Virus record (IMG/VR): IMGVR_UViG_3300008107_006419
Coordinates: 1-27,743 of that record
Source: a virus
Direction: 5' to 3' (one strand)
DNA: 27,743 nucleotides
In this document: piece by piece, positions 6,404 to 13,480 of the stretch
Position numbering within the stretch: position 1 is the stretch's first letter
Layout of the letters: every line of letters starts with the position of its first letter
Translations under genes and position numbers: made by a program
The notes under the pieces: model-generated
Seen by the model: only the letters and a program-made list of their open reading frames with translations
Databases searched by the model: none
Told to the model about the DNA's origin: nothing

Positions 6404-8788
6404 TTAAACAGTTCCGACTACTTCGGAGAAGCTTACGCCAGTGCGGGTGGCAACAAATGTCAGACCAATATAATTAATTGATCTTGCAGGCTTTATGAAG
6501 ATATCTGCCTTGAATTGATTTGAATCAATTACATCTGGAGTATTGTTTGATTCATCACAAACAACAATAAATTCAGAAACTCCTCTCTTTGCTTTTACAT
6601 CACGTAAATAAGGTTCGACAATGTTTATAAAGTTTGTCCTTGTGATGAGGTCATTGAATTCAAATAGTTGCGATCTTGCTGCTCTTTCAACTGCTTTTTC
6701 TAGGGTTAGGAATAAACGACGAACGTTAATTCTATCAAATGCTGATGGATAACCGAGAGCAGTTTTATCACCAAACAAGATAATACCAGCACCAGGAGAA
6801 GCAATAACTGGATTAACTCTCTTGGAATATAGAAGATCTCTTTGTGTTTGTGATGGATTATAAGCAAGTTTGATTGCGTTGTTAAGTGCTCCTCTCACAG
6901 ATCCTGCTGGGGAGAACCATGCATACTGCTCACTAGAAGTTCTTGCCATTAAACCAGCAATATCTGCATTTGTTGGTAGATATAAGAACTTATTATTGAA
7001 TCTATCTAATGTATATTTAAATCCAGTATCAAAAACAGCGTATGAACTAGATGCCAGAGGTTCAAAGAATTCAATAATTTTATTCGTTTGTGTAGTTGAA
7101 TTTGGTTGATTAACTACATCATCTTTATGGGGAGAAATACATGCAATACAATCTTTTCTTTCCTCGGCAATTGCAATCAAAGCACTTGCTTTTGCTTGAG
7201 ATTCATAAATTGTTGCCCCACCAGAAGGACCTTGAATTAGGAAATCCAAAGTATATTCTGCAGGATTTTCAAACTTTTTGTATGCAGAAACAATATTTGC
7301 AAGAGTTGCTGCCATTCCACCAGAGTTGGAATAATCAGAACCTGCAGTTAGTGTGTATGATTTATTTCCCTGAACACTAAATTTAATTGATTGTGCAGCA
7401 GAACCCCAAGAACCAGTTTCTAGAGTATATGCTCTAGCATTGCCTGAACTTGGAATTAGACCTGAAGCAATATTTGCTCTTGCTGCACCAACATATAAGT
7501 TCTCAGAATTTTTTGAAATATAATCTTTATAGTAAATTGCTTGAGATGGACTTATCTTTGCGTCAGATGCTTTTGATAAGAAGGTATATTTTTCAATTAC
7601 ATTTGAAGCACTTCCAGTAATTTTTCCAGAATCATCAACAACAACTATATGGACCTGATCATTCTTTGAACTTCTTTCTAGTGCATATTGTGATGAACTT
7701 GGTTTTGGTGCAATATTTTTCCAGTAAATGGTTGCATTTGATAGACCAAGTGTTTGTTGGTCATACCAATCCTTTGTTCCCAAATCAGTAGTAAATGTAG
7801 AGGTTGTGACACCTGCAGTAGTTACTACATTGATAGCTTCTACTGTACCAAAAGAATATGCATTAGTAGATTCTCCTGGATTTTTATAGTCAATTGGTTC
7901 AGATACACCAGATGAATTTACTCTATCTGTAATTTTTACACTAATCTGCTCTCTTCCAACTTCAGTAATAATACCTCTAATAAATCCATCAAAGTTATTT
8001 ACAACTCCACCAGAAGCATATTGGGCAGAAAGTTTTTGTGTTACTGCAAGTCCAACTTGTACTGTTGTTGGTGTTACTACAGTAGATACTTCATTGAATG
8101 TAAAAGATGCACCAGTTTCTACTGTAGAGTTAGTAGAATCTGCACTTAAAATTAAAGTACTTGAACCAATTGAAATAATATTTGTTCCAGTTGCAAAAAA
8201 TCCACTAACAATTCTATTTCCAACAGTAAGAGACGAAGTGTTAATACCAGTAACTAAATTCGTTGTAATTCCAAGATTACCAGTTTTAGTTCCAATATTT
8301 GTTGTTACTGTGGTTGTTAGTGATGTTGTTCCGATTCCAGAGATGATTTGATCTGCTAAAGCATCAATAGAACATACCTTTAATTGGTTTGCCCATGTAC
8401 CTGGTGTTTTTGCTGCAAATTCCCAGGTAGAATCATTTAGATGGTTACTCTGATAATCATCATCTGATTCTATTTTTAGGGTTGATAGTGCATCTGAGTT
8501 TGCATTATACAGAGTTGGTCCATCTGCTCTAACGACTCTCAGTACTCCACCATAAGATAAAAATGAAGATGCGGATAACCAGTACTCGTTCTGGGAATCT
8601 TTTTCTAGTGGTTTTCCAAAACTTCTTAGTAAGTCTGCTTCAGTTTCTACTAAAACAGGAACTCCAATAGGTCCTTTCTCGAATGGACCTGCAAAAGCAC
8701 CAACTTGATCAGTTACTGCATCAATTCTACCAATAGTTAAGTCAACTTCTCTTATTTTTACCCCAGGTGATACTAAATTTAACGCCAT
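6404..8788 (-). CDS. gp18: Contractile tail sheath protein gp18
   Basis: This is the sheath subunit that contracts to drive the tube into the host. The N-terminus (VSPGVKIREVD) and the C-terminal domain (RINVRRLFLTLEKAVERAARSQ near 700, then SRDVKAKRG-type and ...GLTFVATRTGVSFSEVVGTV) are typical of gp18. At 794 aa it is longer than T4 gp18 (659 aa). Much of the excess is a Thr/Ser/Gly-rich segment at about 150-235 inserted after CSIDALADQII. This segment resembles loops of the 1681-aa fibre-like protein and probably sits on the outer surface of the sheath. A perfect late promoter and a strong Shine-Dalgarno AGAGGGG (8795-8801) precede it. Confidence 0.97.
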   Translation of the reverse strand: MALNLVSPGVKIREVDLTIGRIDAVTDQVGAFAGPFEKGPIGVPVLVETEADLLRSFGKPLEKDSQNEYWLSASSFLSYGGVLRVVRADGPTLYNANSDALSTLKIESDDDYQSNHLNDSTWEFAAKTPGTWANQLKVCSIDALADQIISGIGTTSLTTTVTTNIGTKTGNLGITTNLVTGINTSSLTVGNRIVSGFFATGTNIISIGSSTLILSADSTNSTVETGASFTFNEVSTVVTPTTVQVGLAVTQKLSAQYASGGVVNNFDGFIRGIITEVGREQISVKITDRVNSSGVSEPIDYKNPGESTNAYSFGTVEAINVVTTAGVTTSTFTTDLGTKDWYDQQTLGLSNATIYWKNIAPKPSSSQYALERSSKNDQVHIVVVDDSGKITGSASNVIEKYTFLSKASDAKISPSQAIYYKDYISKNSENLYVGAARANIASGLIPSSGNARAYTLETGSWGSAAQSIKFSVQGNKSYTLTAGSDYSNSGGMAATLANIVSAYKKFENPAEYTLDFLIQGPSGGATIYESQAKASALIAIAEERKDCIACISPHKDDVVNQPNSTTQTNKIIEFFEPLASSSYAVFDTGFKYTLDRFNNKFLYLPTNADIAGLMARTSSEQYAWFSPAGSVRGALNNAIKLAYNPSQTQRDLLYSKRVNPVIASPGAGIILFGDKTALGYPSAFDRINVRRLFLTLEKAVERAARSQLFEFNDLITRTNFINIVEPYLRDVKAKRGVSEFIVVCDESNNTPDVIDSNQFKADIFIKPARSINYIGLTFVATRTGVSFSEVVGTV

Positions 8789-8826
8789 TTGTTTCCCCTC
8801 TTGAAGAAGTTCATTTAGTCTAAAAG

Positions 8827-8834
8827 TATTTATA
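8827..8834 (-). promoter_or_regulatory. Late promoter TATAAATA for gp18
   Basis: A perfect minus-strand match ending 38 nt before the gp18 start. Unlike most late promoters here it leaves a longer leader containing a strong AGAGGGG ribosome site, which fits a highly made structural protein. It lies in the 85-bp gap between the 77-aa gene and gp18. Confidence 0.8.
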
Positions 8835-8873
8835 ATTTAGACCCTTTATAATGGGGAAATCAATAGTGAACAA

Positions 8874-9107
8874 TTACCAGTCTGGATACTCCCATTTACT
8901 TACTTTTTTGTGATTAGTTTTTCTGCTTTCCTTTATCCTGTTTATCGTACATAATTTACATTCATATGAATAAGCAGAATGGATATTTCCCCTCCCCTTT
9001 CTAGTCAAGTAAAATCCATCTACCAAGTCTTTTATTTCCCCACACACTCTACATTTTCTTTCGGTGAGAAATACACAGTCTAATTCAAACTGTTCTTCTA
9101 AATCCAT
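8874..9107 (-). CDS. Small Cys4 zinc-binding protein between gp17 and gp18 (77 aa)
   Basis: The product has two CxxC pairs (Cys19/Cys22 in KCRVCG and Cys50/Cys53 in YECKLC, counted from the ATG) about 28 residues apart, which should bind one zinc ion. The C-terminal part is basic (RIKESRKTNHKK). No HNH or other nuclease motif is visible, although similar Cys4 knuckles occur in phage HNH/endonuclease VII-like proteins. I chose the ATG at 9107 because it overlaps the gp17 stop as TAATG and has a GGGA element upstream. A GTG start at 9122 would add five residues. Its place next to the large terminase suggests a packaging or nucleic-acid role; this is an inference. Confidence 0.78.
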   Translation of the reverse strand: MDLEEQFELDCVFLTERKCRVCGEIKDLVDGFYLTRKGRGNIHSAYSYECKLCTINRIKESRKTNHKKVSKWEYPDW

Positions 9108-10759
9108 TATCTGTAATCCCACATATAGGACCTATCACCATATTCATCTGTATACCATCTATCACCATTATTATCCACAAAGGTTGTTTCCATTTCCGAT
9201 AATCCATCAGATATAAAACCAAAAGGTGACATATCCTGCTCTATCTGATTTTTTTGTTCATCGTAAATTCTTTTGCGGATATCATTATCCGTCATTTCCT
9301 TAAAGTATGGTTGAACAATCAACCAGGATAATATGACCAAACACATTGCTAAGTCATCATTACAACCATCCTCTGCTTCAAATGATTGACTCTTTTGAAT
9401 AAAAGTAGTTAACTCACTGATTACATCATAGTCTTTGATAATTAATTTATCATCTTCTATAATTGTTTTTAAGTTTGAGCATCCAACCTTTTTAACATTT
9501 TTAGACATCTTTACACCAAGTTGAGATTTCTTCCCAGAGAAACCTTGCCCCACTAATTGACCTGCACGACCTCTCATCGCACACATCAAAAGATTGCTAT
9601 ACTCCAAATCGAAGTGGAGCATATTTGATACTTGCTCACCAATATCATTCACCTCCACAAGAATATATGAGTAATTATATGCTCTCCCAACTTTGTCAAT
9701 AATTGATGGAAATAGGATTGGTTTTATATCATTATCTCTATATTTTGCCACTAATGTATATGGGAAAGTTGTTATGTCAACAACAACAAATGCAGAATAA
9801 TCTTTACCAGTTCCTCTAGCAACGTCAACTGTCATCATATAATTATGGTCTTTTATTGGTTCCTCATAAACATCAAGACCTTTATTTGATGTCAGTGGGT
9901 CTTCATATACCATTGAACGAAGTTTTGATGGTGCAATCAATGTATCAACCGAACCCAGGAACTCGCATTCAAATTCCTGTGTAAACTGACGTTCAGAAGT
10001 ATTGCGTATCGTTTCTTCTTTCCATGCAGCATCTCTGCCAGGAACTGCACTCCAGTGAACTTCCAATGGTCTATACCCATTTCTACCCCTCTCGGCATCG
10101 TGCCAGAGTTTGTAGAACATGTTCATCCCATTTGGAGTTGAGATGATAATAACCTTAGTTGTCTTACCAGAAGAAATTGTAGGATATACAGAACTAAAGA
10201 ACTGTTCTGCAATATGATTTGGAATGAACGCAAATTCGTCCAAGAAGATGATATTAAATGAGTTTCCTCGGACAGCAGATGATGAGGTAGATGCTGCTAC
10301 AATCTTACTACCATTCTCAAGTTCTAATGAACCTTTGTTCCAAGAACCAACACCCTGCTGTAACCACTTGGGTAGGTTCTCATAAGAAAGTTGCAATCTT
10401 TGAAGAAGTTCTCTAGCAGTTTCTGCTTTGTTTGCAAGGATTGCAATTCTTATGTTATCATTAAACAAAGCATAGTGAAGCAAATATGAAACTACGGTAG
10501 TAGATTTCCCTGTCTGTCTAGGTAATTTCGCAATATTAAATCTATTATTATGGAAGTTTGAAATTAACTCTTTTTGAAAATCATACATTTCAAAGGGAAT
10601 CAAACCTTCATCAAGTGAAACAATCTTGACATAGTTCATTGCAAAGTAAACTGGGTCGTCTTTGCACCTTAAGTATTCTTGAATTTGATCTGTTGTAAAT
10701 TCAATTTGGACATTCTCTGCCTTAAGGTTTGGATTGCCCTTATAATGTTTTTCAGTCAT
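9107..10759 (-). CDS. gp17: Large terminase subunit gp17 (packaging ATPase and nuclease)
   Basis: This is the motor that cuts concatemeric DNA and pumps it through the portal. The 550-aa product (T4 gp17: 610 aa) has a Walker A variant LPRQTGKST (79-87), a Walker B IIFLDE ending at Asp174/Glu175, and a coupling motif IISTPNG (205-211). The C-terminal RNase H-like nuclease domain has acidic residues Asp312 (TVDVARGTGKD), Glu369 (LVEVND) and Asp468/469 (CNDDLA), corresponding to the metal-binding acids of T4 gp17. The start overlaps the stop of the 59-aa gene as ATGA, so it is probably translationally coupled. Confidence 0.98.
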   Translation of the reverse strand: MTEKHYKGNPNLKAENVQIEFTTDQIQEYLRCKDDPVYFAMNYVKIVSLDEGLIPFEMYDFQKELISNFHNNRFNIAKLPRQTGKSTTVVSYLLHYALFNDNIRIAILANKAETARELLQRLQLSYENLPKWLQQGVGSWNKGSLELENGSKIVAASTSSSAVRGNSFNIIFLDEFAFIPNHIAEQFFSSVYPTISSGKTTKVIIISTPNGMNMFYKLWHDAERGRNGYRPLEVHWSAVPGRDAAWKEETIRNTSERQFTQEFECEFLGSVDTLIAPSKLRSMVYEDPLTSNKGLDVYEEPIKDHNYMMTVDVARGTGKDYSAFVVVDITTFPYTLVAKYRDNDIKPILFPSIIDKVGRAYNYSYILVEVNDIGEQVSNMLHFDLEYSNLLMCAMRGRAGQLVGQGFSGKKSQLGVKMSKNVKKVGCSNLKTIIEDDKLIIKDYDVISELTTFIQKSQSFEAEDGCNDDLAMCLVILSWLIVQPYFKEMTDNDIRKRIYDEQKNQIEQDMSPFGFISDGLSEMETTFVDNNGDRWYTDEYGDRSYMWDYR

Positions 10760-10935
10760 AAACTATTAAAATTTAAACTTGCTAGTGTTTCTTGATACTT
10801 TAAATGGAGTTTTACATATGATTTTGCAATATTTTTAAGTTGCTCTACATCATTGCATGAATCAATTTCCCTTGAAATCCTTTCGTATTCAAAGTTTTTA
10901 TTTAGGTTTTCTAGGGTTATTTTGGACGGATCCAT
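10756..10935 (-). CDS. Small conserved protein upstream of gp17 (59 aa)
   Basis: This short gene encodes a helical, charged 59-aa protein starting MDPSKITLENLNKNFEYERI, with a central helix DVEQLKNIAKSYVKLHLKYQ. It has one of the best ribosome sites in the window (GGGAG, 6 nt before the ATG). It overlaps the 3' end of the 349-aa gene by 38 nt, and its TGA stop overlaps the gp17 ATG (ATGA). This tight coupling supports it as real and suggests a link with terminase. I recall similarly small helical proteins before gp17 in other marine T4-like phages, but no function is known to me. Confidence 0.82.
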   Translation of the reverse strand: MDPSKITLENLNKNFEYERISREIDSCNDVEQLKNIAKSYVKLHLKYQETLASLNFNSL

Positions 10936-11947
10936 TCTGTTCTCCCGTGAATAATAATGGTTTTGTGGGGTCTTTTGGGGTTGGTTTCCAAGATAGAACT
11001 ATTGCTCCTGGATATATTTTATTAATTTCAAATGAAACTTGCTCTTTTGATGGTCTTGTAAATTGTGGGAAGAATATTTGAACCCCCAAAGTCTTGCCCC
11101 TCCAGTTTAACATTATACCATAAGTTGTGCCACGAGATTGTATAAAAGAATAATTTTCTTCTACTGAAGAACCTCTTAGTGGAGATGGTTTAATGATATC
11201 AGTAAATATGTACTCAACTGGTTTAAATTCATCTCTCCAGTTTGAGTAATCATAACTTTCTTTTTTGGTTTTATTTCCCCAATTTGCTGCTCCAACTTTA
11301 CGACATTTAACTAATGCCCCAGATGCATAAGCACTGGGCCATACAGAGTAACGAGATTTTACCTTACTGTAGCAGGCATCCTTTTTCTCAATAATAGTCT
11401 CTTCCGTTGCAACATTAGTTGGTTTTGCTGCACCTGTCTTTTCTGGTTGATTTGGGTCTTTTCTATTTTTTCTTCTAAATGCTTTATCCTCTTCGTCATC
11501 TGATAAGTTTGCTGCCATCTTAGAACTTCCACATTTTGGAGTAGAGGTTTGTCCTGGTTGACGGGCACAAGGAGCACCTGCATATTTACCTCCAAGTTGT
11601 CTCCAACCTGGAACTTTTCTTCCTGTTTTGGGGTCAGTTGCACTTGATTTTCTAAACCAATCCCCAAGGGTTTCATCTCCAGATGCTGTCTCTTCTTTTA
11701 TCTTCTCTGCTTTTTTTAATCTAGAATAATAATCTGGTAATTCTTCAAGATGCTGCAATGCAATCATTCTTGCCATCTTCTTACTTCCAGTATGTTCACT
11801 CTCTACTTTAATTCCCATCTCCAACTGAGAATTTAAAGCATCCATTGTGATTTTGTGCTTTTTCACAATTTCTTCTGGGGACATATATTTTTTGATAGGT
11901 CCCTTTGGGTCAGTTGCTTCTGAAATAAATTGAGAAAAAGGTTTCAT
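10898..11947 (-). CDS. Candidate capsid-targeted three-domain internal protein (349 aa)
   Basis: The N-terminus MKPFSQFISEA fits the T4 capsid targeting sequence (MKTYQEFIAE-A), with a predicted gp21 cut after Glu10. Residues about 20-80 form a helical domain (MGIKVESEHTGS...IALQHLEELPDYY) that I associate with DUF5661. Residues about 95-225 are a basic Cys-containing domain with GWRQLGGKYAGAPCARQPGQ, CGSSKM, and DACYSKVKSRYSVWPSAYAS followed by GALVKCRK, a type (DUF5872-like) I recall from phages and large viruses. Residues about 250-320 repeat the W-x-G-K...YPGAIV domain of the 104-aa protein at 3541-3855. The basic middle could bind DNA. It lies between the two terminase genes and has a late-promoter candidate 21 nt upstream. 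Pfam names are from memory. Confidence 0.85.
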   Translation of the reverse strand: MKPFSQFISEATDPKGPIKKYMSPEEIVKKHKITMDALNSQLEMGIKVESEHTGSKKMARMIALQHLEELPDYYSRLKKAEKIKEETASGDETLGDWFRKSSATDPKTGRKVPGWRQLGGKYAGAPCARQPGQTSTPKCGSSKMAANLSDDEEDKAFRRKNRKDPNQPEKTGAAKPTNVATEETIIEKKDACYSKVKSRYSVWPSAYASGALVKCRKVGAANWGNKTKKESYDYSNWRDEFKPVEYIFTDIIKPSPLRGSSVEENYSFIQSRGTTYGIMLNWRGKTLGVQIFFPQFTRPSKEQVSFEINKIYPGAIVLSWKPTPKDPTKPLLFTGEQNGSVQNNPRKPK

Positions 11948-11967
11948 TTGAAAAATAAGTTCTCTAG

Positions 11968-12408
11968 TTATTTAGAATCTTCTACCTGTGCGAGATTTTG
12001 CTTAAGAAGTTTTTGTAGTTCTGCAGTAGAACCAACAAATAGAGTATTGTTATTGGTAACACTTCTTGGTGCTGAAGGATCTTCTTCTTTTAATTTTTTC
12101 ATTTTCTGCTGAAGGTCCAATAACTTATCTGTTGTGTCCGCAACATTTTTAATTAACTGTCCAGCGACTTCAAATGCTCTTGGTGAGTCGGATTGCTGTG
12201 CTATTTCTAATATACCATCAATTGCTTCTTGTCCTTTTTCAATTAAACTATAAAGTTGTCCTCTAGTATAATCATAATCGTAGTCACTCTCATCGTCTCC
12301 TTTCTTTGGTGATTTTACTATTTTTGGAGACTCAGAAACTATTTCTTTGGATATTGATGATACTTCTATATCTAAAGACTCATTTATTGCATCAAAATCA
12401 TTTTTCAT
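11968..12408 (-). CDS. gp16: Small terminase subunit gp16
   Basis: Small terminase recognises or stages DNA for gp17 and stimulates its ATPase. The 146-aa product (T4 gp16: 164 aa) has the conserved central coiled region YDYTRGQLYSLIEKGQEAID then PRAFEVAGQLIKNVADTTDKLLDLQQK, which matches the T4 pattern YxYxRxxxYxLIEKGxE...RAxEVxxxxxKNVADTxDKLxxL. The tail 110-146 carries NNTLFVGSTAELQKLL. The start overlaps the gp15 stop (ATGA) and has AAGGTG upstream. Two other genes separate it from gp17, whereas in T4 the two terminase genes are adjacent. Confidence 0.94.
   Translation of the reverse strand: MKNDFDAINESLDIEVSSISKEIVSESPKIVKSPKKGDDESDYDYDYTRGQLYSLIEKGQEAIDGILEIAQQSDSPRAFEVAGQLIKNVADTTDKLLDLQQKMKKLKEEDPSAPRSVTNNNTLFVGSTAELQKLLKQNLAQVEDSK
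11969..11976 (-). promoter_or_regulatory. Candidate late promoter for the 349-aa gene (TCTAAATA)
   Basis: Minus-strand TCTAAATA is 7/8 to TATAAATA and ends 21 nt before the ATG at 11947. It overlaps the gp16 stop codon. The same TCTAAATA form occurs before gp15 at the same distance. Confidence 0.5.
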
Positions 12409-13451
12409 ACATCAGCACCTTTTCTTGAACTATAAATTCTTCCATCTCCAAAATCAAAACGATTCTCATCAAATCCAAATTCATCTCCGTAAGTTATCAA
12501 TTCTTTATCTGCTGAATTTATTACATTGACCGCATCACCTTCTTCGTGAATTCCAGGCAAACTATTATCCCTTCCTCTAGAAACATCAATTGTGTTTCCT
12601 GTAATTTTGCTAATAAACATTTCCTCGGCATTTATCATAATATAAGTATCAACAATTAGTGAAGATGAATCTGATACAAGAATTTGAGTGTCGTCCCTAT
12701 CTACATTCCTAGTCAATACTGTTGTTGCATCATTATTATAATCTTTGATTGGTCTTGGTTCTGCAGTATATCTTAATTGTCTTGTTGCATTGGCTCTATC
12801 TGTATTTGAATAATAATCAACCTGCACTTTTTTAATTATTGGAGATTTTGTATCGGAAATGGCACCAAAAATAGCAGTCTTTGCTGTAAAATTTAAAGTA
12901 TATACTAGACTTCTTCTTGTTGAGTAATCACCCTCATAATCATCTGACATTGCTATACTTTCTAAAATTATTGGAATATCTCTTTTCTCACCAATAGAAT
13001 TTACCAAATCTACAGTAACATTAAGTTGTGGCTGAAAGTATGGGAGTATTTGCTCAATAATTTGAAGCATGTCATCTTGATACTTAGTTATAATACTAAG
13101 TTGTATTCCTATATTATAAGGTGCTGGCATATACACCTGAACTGGTCCAGTTCCAGATTTATTTGCTTGAAATGTTTGTATTGTTGATACTTTTCTTGAT
13201 GGGTCATACTGAATGCCAGTCATTTCAAATGACATTCTCGGTAAAGTTATAGCAACCCTGTTTCTAGGATCTGGTTTTTCATCAAGTCTTGATAGAAATT
13301 TTTGAATTGGTCCATACGCAATAGGAACTTTGATAAGGCTAATATCATTATCTGCCCCATCTTGATGTCTAATCTGGATATTATTAAATAATGTTCCGAA
13401 AGAAATAATTGTTCTTTTTATTATCTCGTGATATGCGTATTTTCCAAACAT
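12405..13451 (-). CDS. gp15: Tail sheath stabiliser and completion protein gp15
   Basis: gp15 forms the hexameric ring that caps the tail tube and sheath and joins the tail to the head. Residues 112-140 (GIQLSIITKYQDDMLQIIEQ then ILPYFQP) match the hallmark of T4 gp15 (ELSIFTRYEDDMFQIVEQILPYFQPHFN). The N-terminus MFGKYAYHEIIKR, the NIQIRHQDGAD segment and STRRSLVYTLNFTAKT also fit. At 348 aa it exceeds T4 gp15 (272 aa). The extra part is a beta-rich module at about 244-312 (TQILVSD...YIMINAEEMFIS...GNTIDVSRGRDN...H-EEGD) resembling a segment of the 1681-aa protein. Confidence 0.95.
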   Translation of the reverse strand: MFGKYAYHEIIKRTIISFGTLFNNIQIRHQDGADNDISLIKVPIAYGPIQKFLSRLDEKPDPRNRVAITLPRMSFEMTGIQYDPSRKVSTIQTFQANKSGTGPVQVYMPAPYNIGIQLSIITKYQDDMLQIIEQILPYFQPQLNVTVDLVNSIGEKRDIPIILESIAMSDDYEGDYSTRRSLVYTLNFTAKTAIFGAISDTKSPIIKKVQVDYYSNTDRANATRQLRYTAEPRPIKDYNNDATTVLTRNVDRDDTQILVSDSSSLIVDTYIMINAEEMFISKITGNTIDVSRGRDNSLPGIHEEGDAVNVINSADKELITYGDEFGFDENRFDFGDGRIYSSRKGADV

Positions 13452-13472
13452 TTCATTAGTACTAATATAATA

Positions 13473-13480
13473 TATTTAGA
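13473..13480 (-). promoter_or_regulatory. Candidate late promoter for gp15 (TCTAAATA)
   Basis: Minus-strand TCTAAATA (7/8) ends 21 nt before the gp15 ATG and contains the gp14 stop codon TAA (13476-13478). No Shine-Dalgarno is visible in the short leader. Confidence 0.5.

Noticed and set aside
8835-8873. Possible terminator hairpin (CCC...GGG) before the gp18 promoter
   Set aside because: The stem is only 3-4 bp and has no following T run, so it does not meet the standard for an intrinsic terminator.
8874-9122. Cys4 protein considered as an HNH homing endonuclease
   Set aside because: It has the Cys pairs but no His-Asn-His catalytic pattern and is only 77 aa.
10899-10906. CCTAAATA, resembling a late promoter, near the end of the 349-aa gene
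   Set aside because: It lies inside the 59-aa gene and 139 nt from the gp17 start, outside the 21-38 nt spacing of the other promoters, and matches only 6 of 8 bases.
11359-11676. Minus-strand 105-codon frame inside the 349-aa gene
   Set aside because: It is out of frame with a gene showing clear conserved motifs; its Gln/Lys-rich sequence looks like a frame-shifted product.
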